Position numbers and translations under genes: made by a program. DNA of 64,000 bases from JACPPO01 sp965262505 (GTDB taxonomy: Bacteria; Acidobacteriota; Vicinamibacteria; Vicinamibacterales; UBA2999): contig CBDHFM010000030.1 of NCBI GenBank assembly GCA_965262505.1, positions 2,542,001 to 2,606,000 of the forward strand. Reading direction: 5' to 3'. The number at the start of each line of letters is the position of its first letter. The stretch's first letter is position 1. This document shows positions 27,150-36,270 of this stretch, one piece after another. Below the pieces are notes generated by a model. It had not been told where the DNA came from. It did no database searches and saw only the letters and a program-made list of their open reading frames with translations.

Positions 27150-29576
27150 GTGGCTGAGAAACTCGTCGGCCAGAACTATACGCCTGCCGACCACGTCGCG
27201 AAGGTCACCGGACGGGCGCGGTACGCGGAGGACTTCCGGGCCGACGGGATGTTGTTCACCAAGCTCCTGCTCAGCCCGATGCCGCACGCGCGCGTACGGG
27301 GCGTCGATGCGGCGGCGGCGCTCGCGATGCCTGGTGTCCGGGCGATCCTCAGGGCCGAGGATCTGCCCGACCTTGGCGGTGGGGAACGCGCGTTGACCGA
27401 TGAGCCGCTCTATGCCGGCGAGCCGATTCTCGCGGTGGCCGCCGTCGATGAGTTGACGGCGGCCGAGGCGGTCGAACGGATCGAAGTCGATCTCGAGCCG
27501 CTGCCGTTTGTCACCGATCCGCTCGAAAGCCTCCGGCCCGACGGACCGAGTGCGCGGCTGGAGGGGAACGCGTGGGGCGCACCCGTGCCGGGTGAAGGAT
27601 CGGCGCTCGAGACGATCAAGTGGACGGCGGAGGATTTCGACGACGAGGCGTTGGGACGCTTGCCGATGGGCCGGCCGCTCGAGGAGTGGTCCTACGGCGA
27701 TCTCGATGCGGGATTCGCCGACGCGGCGCTCGTGCTCGACGAGACGTTCGTCGCGCAGTCGACCTGCCACCACACCATGGAAACGCGCAGCGCGATGGCG
27801 TACTGGCAGAACGGGAGGCTCTTCATCCACGCCACGACGCAGAGCGTCGCGCGGACGCGAGGCAATATCGCGCGCTGGGTTGGGATCGATCCGGAGCAGG
27901 TCGTGCTGATCTCCGAGTACACGGGCGGCGGGTTCGGTAGCAGGGGCGGCGGCGCTGTGTCGTCGACGATTCCGGCGCTGCTGTCGAGGAAGGCCAACGC
28001 GCCCGTGATGATGCGGATCACTCGCGAAGAGGAAAGCTACATCGGCCGTGTCCGGACGAACATGACCGGCCGTGCCAGGATCGGGTTCGCCAGCGACGGC
28101 CGCATCACCGCCCTGGACCTCTTCATCGTCCAGGACACCGGTCCGTACGGACCGTACGGCGATCATCGATCCGCCGGTCGGGCGGCGTCGTTGATTTACC
28201 AGCCGCCGGCGATGCGCTGGCGTGCCGTCAACGTCCTGACCAACACGCCGCCCAAGTCGCAGCAGCGGTCGCCGGGAGAAATGCAGGGCAACGCCATCAT
28301 CGAGCCGGTGATCACGAAGGCGGCCAAGCAGCTCGGGATCGATCAGGTCGTGATTCGCCGGCTCAACGCGCCGGAAGGGAAAGCGCCCTTGGGCCCTCCG
28401 CGCCAGGACGGCCAGCTGGGCTACGTGACGAGCGCGTTCGTGAAGGAGGCGCTGGATAGTGGCGCGGAACGCTTCAACTGGGACGGGCGGAAAGCTCGTG
28501 CCGGCCAGCGGCAGGGCTCGAAAGTGCGGGGCGTCGGCGTTGCCGTCGGCACCCACGGGGCGGGGTCGACCGACTATGACAGCATCATGACGATCCGCCC
28601 CGACGGCAGGCTCTACGTGCAGTCGGGCGTTGGCAATCTCGGAACGCACTCCCTCATGGATATGGCCCGTGTCGCGGCCGAAGTCCTCGACATGCCGTGG
28701 GAGAAAGTGGAGGTCGTCTGGGGTGATACGGGGAAGCATCTCCCCTGGACGTGTATGTCGGTCGGCAGCCAGACGACGCATGCCATGACACGCGCCAACC
28801 ATGCGGGCGCGATGGACGCGCGGCGGAAGCTCCAGGAAATTGCCGCGCGCGATCTGGGCGGTTCGGCGGACGACTACGAGATCGGCGGCGAGCGTGTGTT
28901 CCGCCGAGGGAATGCGGCGCAGGGCTTGAGCTACGCGCAGGCGGCCCGGCGGGCCATCGAGCTGGGGGGGCCGTACGACGGCCACCAACTGCCCGATGAC
29001 ATCAACGAGATGACGCAGGCGTCGGCAGCGGCGCTGGCCGGTCTTGGCCTGATGGGCGTGGCGAGGGACAACTATCCACGCGATGGTTCCACCTTTTCCT
29101 TTGTCGCCGGCTTTGCCGAGGTGGAGGTTGACGTCGAAACGGGGGCGGTCACGCTCGTCGACTTCCTCGGCATGGGCGACGCAGGGACCGTCGTCAATCC
29201 GCGAAGCCTGATCGCGCAGATCAACGGCGGTTGCTGTCTCGGTATCGCGCACGCGCTGTTCCAGAAGGCGGTGGTCGACCCACGCTACGGCGTGTCGCTC
29301 GGCGACCGGTTCCACTACAGCAAGCCGCTGACGATTCTCGACGTGCCGGCCCGCCTGCAGGCCGACGCGGTCGGTCTGCCGGATCCCGAAACGCCCATCG
29401 GCGCCCGGGGGATTGGTGAGCCGCCGGTCGGCGCCGGGTACGGCGCCGTGATGAACGCCATTGCCGATGCCGTGGGTGAAGACGTGTTCCGCCGCGCGCC
29501 CGTGACGGCCGACATCATTCTGATGTCGCTCGAACACGGACGGCGCATGCACGAGCCGCTGCGCGCGCACGTATAG
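27150..29576 (+). CDS. PaoC/XdhA-type molybdopterin subunit
   Basis: 808 residues from GTG 27150. N-terminal domain DHVAKVTGRARYAEDFRADG; Mo-cofactor domains with EYTGGGFGSRGGG, NTPPKSQQRSPGEMQGNAII and GVGNLGTHSLMDMARVAAE; the active-site glutamate in PIGARGIGEPPVGAGYG. No signal peptide. It oxidises an aldehyde or N-heterocycle using water; electrons go through the 2Fe-2S subunit to the FAD/4Fe-4S subunit. The substrate pocket cannot be read from sequence. Confidence 0.9.
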   Translation: MAEKLVGQNYTPADHVAKVTGRARYAEDFRADGMLFTKLLLSPMPHARVRGVDAAAALAMPGVRAILRAEDLPDLGGGERALTDEPLYAGEPILAVAAVDELTAAEAVERIEVDLEPLPFVTDPLESLRPDGPSARLEGNAWGAPVPGEGSALETIKWTAEDFDDEALGRLPMGRPLEEWSYGDLDAGFADAALVLDETFVAQSTCHHTMETRSAMAYWQNGRLFIHATTQSVARTRGNIARWVGIDPEQVVLISEYTGGGFGSRGGGAVSSTIPALLSRKANAPVMMRITREEESYIGRVRTNMTGRARIGFASDGRITALDLFIVQDTGPYGPYGDHRSAGRAASLIYQPPAMRWRAVNVLTNTPPKSQQRSPGEMQGNAIIEPVITKAAKQLGIDQVVIRRLNAPEGKAPLGPPRQDGQLGYVTSAFVKEALDSGAERFNWDGRKARAGQRQGSKVRGVGVAVGTHGAGSTDYDSIMTIRPDGRLYVQSGVGNLGTHSLMDMARVAAEVLDMPWEKVEVVWGDTGKHLPWTCMSVGSQTTHAMTRANHAGAMDARRKLQEIAARDLGGSADDYEIGGERVFRRGNAAQGLSYAQAARRAIELGGPYDGHQLPDDINEMTQASAAALAGLGLMGVARDNYPRDGSTFSFVAGFAEVEVDVETGAVTLVDFLGMGDAGTVVNPRSLIAQINGGCCLGIAHALFQKAVVDPRYGVSLGDRFHYSKPLTILDVPARLQADAVGLPDPETPIGARGIGEPPVGAGYGAVMNAIADAVGEDVFRRAPVTADIILMSLEHGRRMHEPLRAHV

Positions 29577-29607
29577 CGCGCGCATAGATCGTTACGAGCG
29601 AGGAACC

Positions 29608-30639
29608 ATGGCCGTAATCCGAGACGTGATGCCCGCCTTCGAGCTGTTCCAGCCGGCGTCCATCGAGGACGCGCAGGCGGTGTTGGATCGGTACGGGGCT
29701 GACGCGTTGGTGCTGGCGGGCGGCCTCGACAGCCTTGACTGGCTCAAGGATCGGATCAAGCGTCCCCAGGCGCTCGTCGACCTGTCCGGCATTTCCGAAC
29801 TGAGGCGTATTCAGCCCTGGGAGGACGGCCTCGAGATCGGCGCGATGGCCACGCTCACCGAGGTCGTGCGTCATCCGGTCGTGGGTGAGCGGTACGGCAT
29901 CCTGCTCGAGGCGGCGGAGGCGGCAGCGTCGCCGCAGATTCGCAACCAGGGCACGATCGGCGGCAACGTCTCTCAGGACACACGGTGCTGGTACTACCGC
30001 GCCGGGTGGCCCTGCTATCGGGCCGGCGGCAACATTTGCTATGCCGACGCGCCCGAGGCGATCAACCGGGAGCACGCAATTCTGGGCGCCGATCGCTGCG
30101 TGGCCGTCACCCCGTCCGACACCGCGCCGGCGCTGATCGCGCTGGACGCGCAGATGGTGATTCGCACCGCCGCCGGCCGCGAGCGGATCGTGGCGGCCGA
30201 AGACTACTTCGTCGGGCCCGGCACCGACATCACACGGATGACGGTCCTCGAGCCGGGCGATCTGCTGACCGCGATTCGGCTGCCCGGTACGTGGGCGGGT
30301 GCGCGCTTCTATTTTGAGAAGGTGTCCGACCGCCAGGTGTGGGATTTCGCGCTCGTCAGCGTGGCATCGGCGATGGTGATGGCCGGTTCCGGGAGCGACA
30401 GCGCCATCGAGCGCATGCGCCTGGCCGTCGGCGGCGTGGCGGCGCGACCGCTGCGCCTGCAGGCTGTCGAGGAGCTGGTACGCGGCCGGCCGCGCAACGA
30501 GGCGACCGCTATGGTGGCTGCGAGCCTCGCGATCGAAGGCGCCCGGCCGCTGAGCTTCAACGCCTATAAAGTGCCGCTCATGCGCAATCTGGTGAAGCGT
30601 GCGATCCGCGGCGCCGAGGCCGGCACGTGGACTTCCTGA
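29608..30639 (+). CDS. PaoB/HcrB-like FAD and 4Fe-4S subunit
   Basis: 343 residues. FAD-binding motifs LVLAGGLDSL and QIRNQGTIGGNVSQDTRCWY. Directly after comes an insert with cysteines C127, C136, C144 and C164 (RCWYYRAGWPCYRAGGNICY region), which matches the extra 4Fe-4S loop of PaoB and 4-hydroxybenzoyl-CoA reductase beta subunits rather than plain xanthine dehydrogenase. The end overlaps the cytochrome b start by 13 bp. It would pass electrons on; the gene that follows suggests a membrane acceptor. Confidence 0.88.
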   Translation: MAVIRDVMPAFELFQPASIEDAQAVLDRYGADALVLAGGLDSLDWLKDRIKRPQALVDLSGISELRRIQPWEDGLEIGAMATLTEVVRHPVVGERYGILLEAAEAAASPQIRNQGTIGGNVSQDTRCWYYRAGWPCYRAGGNICYADAPEAINREHAILGADRCVAVTPSDTAPALIALDAQMVIRTAAGRERIVAAEDYFVGPGTDITRMTVLEPGDLLTAIRLPGTWAGARFYFEKVSDRQVWDFALVSVASAMVMAGSGSDSAIERMRLAVGGVAARPLRLQAVEELVRGRPRNEATAMVAASLAIEGARPLSFNAYKVPLMRNLVKRAIRGAEAGTWTS

Positions 30640-31451
30640 CCTGGGGCCGCGACCCCTGGGATCAGCCGATTCTCATCCACCTCTCCTGGGACCTGCTCTG
30701 GGCCTCGCTGTTTGCCGGTGTGGTGTTCCTCGTCGCGCATGCCAGCTACATGGTCCTTTCCGCCCACCGGAAGCGGCATGCTGACGAAACCGACGCGATG
30801 GAAGCGGCCCGCACGGATCTCCCGGATCGGATCATCCGTCATTCGCTGACCGCGCGCATTTTTCACTGGGTGATGGCGGCGACGATGTTCACGCTGCTCT
30901 TCACAGCGTTTCTGCCGATTGCGGGGATCCAGTTTGCCTGGGTGACCTGGCACTGGGCCGCCGGACTCGTGCTGACCGGCTTGATTCTCTTTCACGTCAT
31001 CCACGCGACCGTATGGCTGGACTTCTGGTCGATCTGGGTTGGCCCGCGCGACATCCCCGAGCTGAAGGCGGAGGTGCTTCGCGAGCTGGGTCACGACGTG
31101 CCCGGTCCCAAGCCCGGGAAGTATCCGCTCGGCAACCGTCTCTATCACCTCGGGATCGTCGCGGCGGGGCTTTCGGTCGTGGCGACCGGCCTGTTCATGA
31201 TGGTCCGCGTGCGGACCCCGTTCCTCACACGGAACCCGTACCTGTTCAGCGACGGCACATGGGGTGTCACGTACGTGCTGCACGGGATGGCCGGCGTGGG
31301 GCTCGTTGGGCTCGTCATCGCGCACGTGTACTTCGCCGTGCGGCCCGACAAGTGGTGGATCACGAAGTCGATGATTCTCGGCTGGATCACTCGGCGACAG
31401 TATCTCGAGCACCACGAGCCGGATCGGTGGGACGTCGCGCCGAACGACTGA
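30627..31451 (+). CDS. Membrane cytochrome b (FdnI/cyt b561-like)
   Basis: 274 residues from GTG 30627, overlapping the FAD-subunit gene. About five transmembrane segments; candidate heme histidines in RIFHWVMAATMF, WHWAAGLVLTGLILFHVIHA and YVLHGMAGVGLVGLVIAHVY, arranged as in the gamma subunits of formate dehydrogenases and Ni-hydrogenases that reduce quinone. Tight coupling to the Pao-like genes implies it anchors or accepts electrons from that periplasmic complex and feeds the quinone pool. The E. coli PaoABC operon has no such subunit. Confidence 0.82.
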   Translation: MDFLTWGRDPWDQPILIHLSWDLLWASLFAGVVFLVAHASYMVLSAHRKRHADETDAMEAARTDLPDRIIRHSLTARIFHWVMAATMFTLLFTAFLPIAGIQFAWVTWHWAAGLVLTGLILFHVIHATVWLDFWSIWVGPRDIPELKAEVLRELGHDVPGPKPGKYPLGNRLYHLGIVAAGLSVVATGLFMMVRVRTPFLTRNPYLFSDGTWGVTYVLHGMAGVGLVGLVIAHVYFAVRPDKWWITKSMILGWITRRQYLEHHEPDRWDVAPND

Positions 31452-31453
31452 CC

Positions 31454-31873
31454 ATGCGCGAGGACCTGCAGCGACGCTGCGACACCATCGAGGAAGCCTA
31501 CGAATTCATGCTGGCCTACGCGGCCCAAGGGTTGTCTGGGGACGCCGCCAGCCAGTCGGGCGGCCAGTTGCGGGAGTTCCTGACGCGCGCCGCCGCCGCA
31601 CTCACCGGTATCGGCGACGCCTTTGCCGCGCTCATCGAGGGCGAGCCGCTCGAGCCGGCGGCCCGCTATCGCGCCTACAGCGCCGTGCTCGACCGCGACG
31701 CTCGCGACAGTCTGGCGGCCGTCGAGCTGGTGCTCGCACAGCCCTCCATCAGCTCTCAGCTCATCGACAATCTCAACGTGTCGATCCACCTGCGCGCGCT
31801 GCTGACCGACCTCTTCCTCATCGACGAACTCCTCAAGTCACAGCCCTCGGCCGCCCACGACGGATGTGCCTGA
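31454..31873 (+). CDS. Small helical protein of the Pao-like operon, unknown
   Basis: 139 residues, ATG 2 bp after the cytochrome b stop. Sequence is almost entirely helical and soluble (RRCDTIEEAYEFMLAYAAQG to DLFLIDELLKSQPS), with no cysteine cluster or signal peptide; no family is recognised. Position suggests an assembly factor or accessory protein of the oxidoreductase. Its last 8 bp overlap the start of the next gene. Confidence 0.6.
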   Translation: MREDLQRRCDTIEEAYEFMLAYAAQGLSGDAASQSGGQLREFLTRAAAALTGIGDAFAALIEGEPLEPAARYRAYSAVLDRDARDSLAAVELVLAQPSISSQLIDNLNVSIHLRALLTDLFLIDELLKSQPSAAHDGCA

Positions 31874-33938
31874 TCGGCCCGTCGTTACCCGTCTGTCAGT
31901 CGGGCTCGCCTGCGTCGTGGTTGCAGGGCTTTCCACGACCTTCATTGTCGGGTCGACCACGGATGAGGAGGAGTTCCGGTCTGCGGTTCTCAGTACGTGG
32001 CTCCATGTCGACGCGCTTCGTCACGGGCGGTTTGACTTCTGGACAGCCTTGCTCGGCCTTGGTGTTCCACTCCAGTTCACGCCCAGCTTCCTTCTCCATC
32101 CGCTCCTCCCGCTGCTCGCGGTCGTTTCGCCGGTAACCTGGGTCCGTAGTCTTTTCCTGGCGCACACGCTGCTGGGAGCGGCCGGCATGTGGCAGCTCAC
32201 CCGGCACCTGCGCGTGACGCCATTGACGAGCGCCGTGTGCGTGTCGACGTTCCTGCTGGCGACCCCTACCCAGAACTACATCCTCACCGACTTCTGGCCC
32301 TCCCACTACATCGTGTGGACCGCGGCGCCCTGGCTCCTGCTACTCGCGTGGCAGGTTCTGGAGGCGGACGGAAGGGCCCTTCGCGTCCGGAGCGTTGCGT
32401 GTGGCCTGTGCGCCGGGCTCGTCGTCGCCAACGCGCATCCTGGGCAGCTCCTCGTGTATGCCACCGTGGTGGCCGGCGTGGTGATCGCACACTGGCACGA
32501 GGTCGTCGCACGCGGCCGATGGATCGCGGTGGCGGCCCTGATTGCTGCAGCGGTCGCCAGCCCAACCCTCGCGCAACTGGTACATGAGCGGCTGATGTTT
32601 GCCGCCGGCTTGGATCGCGACATCCTGCGGGAGTCGCTGGGATGGTCGGAGGCGTGGAACGTGTTCCTCAGCCCGCTCGGCAGCCCGATCGGGCTGCCGA
32701 GCGCGGGCTCGTTGCCGTTCACGAGAACGCTGTTCTTCGGCGGACCGTTTGCGGTGCTCTGCCTTATCGGCTGCGTGCGCTTCGCGCGACGCCATTTTGG
32801 TCTCGCGTTCGTGGTCGTTACGTGCACCGTGCTGCTGTTCACCTCCCTGCCCCTGCCGGTCGTGTCTGCGCGTTTCCATCTTCGCGACCCATTGACGCTT
32901 GCGGCGATCCCGCTGGCGGGATTGTCTCTCGAGCGGTTGCTCGCGCGCCGATGGAGGCCCGTGGCCGTGCTGGTGGTGATCATCCAGCTGGGCGTGCTCT
33001 GCGCGTCAGCTTGGCCGGCGATGGCGGGCACCTGGAGACCGGACGCGCGGCAAGACGAGTGGTTCCGCGGCGCCACCGGCGCCGCCGAACCGGTGGAGAC
33101 GCTGCTGACGCTCGCGAGGCCTTCGGGGCGGATGGTCTTCTCGCCGGGGGTGGATGACGGGGTTAGGGGCCGCGGATATCTCAGGGAAGGCCTTGGTATC
33201 AACGCTCTGGCATACCGAGGTCTCTCTGTCGTGAACGGCAGGTTCAAGGGCATTTCAGCAGGGACGGTGTGGCCCGACGATTCGGTGTTCTACGCGCGCG
33301 TTCGCGCGCCGCAGCAACTGCTCGAGTCGGCGGCCGCCCTCGACGTTCTGGGTATCCGGTACGTGCTGGCCAATGCCGACGACACGGTCGCAGAGGATCT
33401 GCGTAGACGCGGTCTCGTCCAGAAAAGCAACGGGACCGAGTTTGTGCTCTACGAGAACAGCAACCCGTGGCCAGACGCGTTCGTCCTTGACCGCGAGGCG
33501 GAGAACATTCCTCCCGTGAGGATGCCCGGCTGCCCGAACGATGGTGTGCTCTGTACAGATCTGGCACCGTTAGTAGAACGACGATCGACGGACCGTCTTC
33601 TGATCGAGCATCAAAACGGCCGAGTTGACGTCCGGCTGTTCCCGGCCGACGAGCCACGATTGCTCGTGGTCAGCCAGATGTTTCGATCCGATTGGGTCGC
33701 GTCCGCCGACGGCAGCCCACTGACCACGGTTCGAGTATTTGGAGGGCTGATCGGAGTCCGGGTCCCGTCGGGCGTCAGCTCCGTTCAGCTTCGGTATCGC
33801 CCGGTCATGGTGATGCTCGCCACCGCGCTCGCGTGGTGCACGCTGATCGCCGGTTGCGCCGCGTTGATCGTCCTGCGCAGAACCGGCCGGCGTTCCGCTC
33901 CAGCTTCGGCGGAGGATGGCGAAGGCATCCGCGCCTGA
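31866..33938 (+). CDS. Large multi-pass membrane protein, YfhO-like
   Basis: 690 residues from GTG 31866, overlapping the previous gene by 8 bp. About 11 hydrophobic segments in the first 400 residues, then a soluble periplasmic-type region (roughly 410-640) and a final helix near 650-670. Motifs such as LGLGVPLQFTPSFLLHPLLP and LDVLGIRYVLAN resemble YfhO-type proteins, thought to be GT-C-fold glycosyltransferases working on lipid-linked sugars. Its link to the oxidoreductase operon is by overlap only and may be accidental. Confidence 0.65.
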   Translation: MPDRPVVTRLSVGLACVVVAGLSTTFIVGSTTDEEEFRSAVLSTWLHVDALRHGRFDFWTALLGLGVPLQFTPSFLLHPLLPLLAVVSPVTWVRSLFLAHTLLGAAGMWQLTRHLRVTPLTSAVCVSTFLLATPTQNYILTDFWPSHYIVWTAAPWLLLLAWQVLEADGRALRVRSVACGLCAGLVVANAHPGQLLVYATVVAGVVIAHWHEVVARGRWIAVAALIAAAVASPTLAQLVHERLMFAAGLDRDILRESLGWSEAWNVFLSPLGSPIGLPSAGSLPFTRTLFFGGPFAVLCLIGCVRFARRHFGLAFVVVTCTVLLFTSLPLPVVSARFHLRDPLTLAAIPLAGLSLERLLARRWRPVAVLVVIIQLGVLCASAWPAMAGTWRPDARQDEWFRGATGAAEPVETLLTLARPSGRMVFSPGVDDGVRGRGYLREGLGINALAYRGLSVVNGRFKGISAGTVWPDDSVFYARVRAPQQLLESAAALDVLGIRYVLANADDTVAEDLRRRGLVQKSNGTEFVLYENSNPWPDAFVLDREAENIPPVRMPGCPNDGVLCTDLAPLVERRSTDRLLIEHQNGRVDVRLFPADEPRLLVVSQMFRSDWVASADGSPLTTVRVFGGLIGVRVPSGVSSVQLRYRPVMVMLATALAWCTLIAGCAALIVLRRTGRRSAPASAEDGEGIRA

Positions 33939-33992
33939 GACATCTTCCTCACCGACGAGCTTCCCCGTCGACGCGACAGTCCCGTAATCCAT

Positions 33993-35144
33993 CTACGCGC
34001 GCGGCTGGGGGATGTCTTTCTCTCTGTCGCGGCGGTTCGCAAGCGCCGCCTCGTAGGCACCGCGAAGTACGACCGCCGCGCGATCCCATGAAAACTCCCG
34101 CGCTCGCGCGAGCCCCCGTTGCGCGCACGAGGTTGCGAACGCCTCGTCGGTGAGCATGCGCTGCATCGCCGTCGCGAGCGCCTCCACGTCGTCGGGATCA
34201 ACGAGCGTCCCCGCGTCTCCAAGCACTTCGGGGAGCGCCCCCCGATTGGCGGCGACGACCGGCACTCCCGCCGACATGGCTTCGAGGACCGGGATCCCGA
34301 AGCCCTCGTTGCGCGACGGCATGACGAGGAGGCGCGCGCCCGCGTACGTGTCCTCCCGATCGGCATCCGGCACGTAGCCGAGATGACGCACGCGGCCGGC
34401 AAGCGGAGGCCGGGAGAACCGTTCGAGCCAGGCGGCGGCGTCCGGTGTCGCTCGTCCGGCGATCACCAGGGGCGGCGTCCGGCCATCACGCTCGACGAGG
34501 CGCGAGTAGGCGTCCAGCAGCGCGCCAACGTTCTTTCGTGCCTCGAGCGTCCCGACGAAGAGCACGTATCCCTCGCGCGGCAGGTTCGGCGCGTGGCCGA
34601 GCGTACGCCAGGCCGGCGGGCCGGGTGAGCAGACGTGAATACGCGCTCCGGGAACGCCGAACGTTCGCTCGACGAGCGAGGCCGTGTGGCGCGAGTTCGC
34701 CACGACCGCGTCGGCGCGCCGCACGTGACGGGACGCGAGGTCTGGATAGTCGCGCCGCACCTCGGCGCGGGTGGACCGCGGCTCCGTCAGGAAGAAAAGG
34801 TCGTGCACCGTCACGACCTGGGCCGCATGCCGGCTGGGAATGAGCAGCGGGTGGGCCGCATGGACGACGTCGGCGGCGACCCCAAGCGTTTCGATTGGCG
34901 GCCATTCCAGTCGATGCCACACGTAGTTCAGGATGCAGACCGGCACCCGCCGGTCCACCACGCGTGCGCCGAGCTCGGACGACACGCCGGCCGCCGGGCG
35001 GTCCTTCCATGAACTCGTGAAGACGGCAACCTCGTCGCCGGCAGCCCCGGGGTGACGGGCATACGCGCGCACCAGGTTGTGCATGTATTCGCCGACGCCC
35101 GTCCGCTCGCGAAGGGCGGGGCGATAATCAACGAGGATGCGCAC
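33993..35144 (-). CDS. GT4-family glycosyltransferase
   Basis: 383 residues, intact GT-B. N-terminal lobe MRILVDYRPALRERTGVGEY with the glycine-rich loop; HAAHPLLIPSRHAAQVVTVH; donor lobe YVLFVGTLEARKNVGALLDA, RVRHLGYVPDADREDTYAGA, MPSRNEGFGIPVLEAMSAGV (E-x7-E), GTLVDPDD. These match mannosyl- or rhamnosyl-transferases of surface polysaccharides. Separated by only 9 bp from the lytic transglycosylase upstream on the same strand, so probably cotranscribed. Confidence 0.9.
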   Translation of the reverse strand: MRILVDYRPALRERTGVGEYMHNLVRAYARHPGAAGDEVAVFTSSWKDRPAAGVSSELGARVVDRRVPVCILNYVWHRLEWPPIETLGVAADVVHAAHPLLIPSRHAAQVVTVHDLFFLTEPRSTRAEVRRDYPDLASRHVRRADAVVANSRHTASLVERTFGVPGARIHVCSPGPPAWRTLGHAPNLPREGYVLFVGTLEARKNVGALLDAYSRLVERDGRTPPLVIAGRATPDAAAWLERFSRPPLAGRVRHLGYVPDADREDTYAGARLLVMPSRNEGFGIPVLEAMSAGVPVVAANRGALPEVLGDAGTLVDPDDVEALATAMQRMLTDEAFATSCAQRGLARAREFSWDRAAVVLRGAYEAALANRRDREKDIPQPRA

Positions 35145-35153
35145 CCTTCAGGA

Positions 35154-36176
35154 CTACCGAATCTGATCCGAAAGGAGCGCGACGGTCAGCGCGTAGTAGT
35201 GCGCGCAGTTGTAGCGCAGGATCGTGTCGTAGTTCGGATAGACGAGAAAGCTCCTGGCGTCGGTGTCCACCAGGCCCGCGGGGACATCGCTGTCCGGCAG
35301 CGCCGTCCCGTTCGCCCGCCGTACGCCCAGCCGCTGCCATTCGGTAAGCGGCATACGCTCGGTCATGGAGCGCATCGCGGAACAGCCCTCCGACGGCTTC
35401 GACGTCTCTTGTTCGATGCGTGCGCGCACGGCCGGAGTGACGCGCACCTCGCGGCCCCACCTGAACTCGTCGTCCCAGCCCCACGCCTTGAGGTAGTTCG
35501 CGATGGAGGCGAGCGCATCCGGTGTCGACCGCCAGATATCGCGGCGGCCGTCCCGATCGAAGTCCTGGGCGAACTTCAGGTAGCTCGACGGCATGAACTG
35601 CGCCTGACCCATCGCGCCCGCCCACGATCCGGTCATGGTCGCGGTATCGATATCCCCACGCGCGACCATCGTCAGCGCGTCGAACAGCTCGCCGCGAAAG
35701 AACGCCGCCCGTCGCGGCTCCCACGCCAGTGTGGCCAACGCCCGAAATACCGGCGTGTCGCCGGTGACCCGGCCATAGCGCGTCTCGATGCCCCAGATGG
35801 CGACGACCACGCGTCGCTGCACCTCGTAGGCGGATTCGATGCTGGCCAGGACTGCGCGGTGCTGCCACGCTAGGTCGCGGCCCTGGCGGAGGATCTGCGG
35901 CGTGACGCGGGTACGGTAGTACCGATCGAAGCCGACGACGGACTCCGCCTGCGAGCGGTCGTTTTGGATCACCTGCGGCAACGGCTCGATGCCGGCAAGC
36001 GCCTGCTGGACGAGCTCCTCGCTGTAGCCGCGCGCGCGCGCTTCGGCTATCAGCTCCTGCCGCCACTGGTCGAACGGCGGCGGCTCGTCGGGCTCGGGGG
36101 CCTGCCGGCCGGCTGCGAACAGGAACACTGCGAAGAGCAGAGCAAGCGGGGCCAGAGGCATTCGCAAATGTACCAT
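35154..36176 (-). CDS. Lytic murein transglycosylase (MltB/SLT_2 family)
   Basis: 340 residues with an N-terminal hydrophobic export signal (MPLAPLALLFAVFLFAAG). Catalytic glutamate E131 in VAIWGIETRYGRVTGDTPVF; substrate motifs SWAGAMGQAQFMPSSYLKFA and ASIANYLKAWGWD are diagnostic for the family. It cleaves peptidoglycan glycan strands with formation of 1,6-anhydro-MurNAc, in the periplasm. No lipobox cysteine is visible, so a soluble form is more likely than the MltB lipoprotein. Divergent from the 2Fe-2S gene at 36271. Confidence 0.92.
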   Translation of the reverse strand: MVHLRMPLAPLALLFAVFLFAAGRQAPEPDEPPPFDQWRQELIAEARARGYSEELVQQALAGIEPLPQVIQNDRSQAESVVGFDRYYRTRVTPQILRQGRDLAWQHRAVLASIESAYEVQRRVVVAIWGIETRYGRVTGDTPVFRALATLAWEPRRAAFFRGELFDALTMVARGDIDTATMTGSWAGAMGQAQFMPSSYLKFAQDFDRDGRRDIWRSTPDALASIANYLKAWGWDDEFRWGREVRVTPAVRARIEQETSKPSEGCSAMRSMTERMPLTEWQRLGVRRANGTALPDSDVPAGLVDTDARSFLVYPNYDTILRYNCAHYYALTVALLSDQIR

Positions 36177-36270
36177 GGCGCCCTTGCATTTTGCGCCCCG
36201 CTTCGGTCTAATGCCTCAAACCGCGTTGGTCCGTAAGTGTCTCTACCCATTGACCATTGAGCGCAACGAC

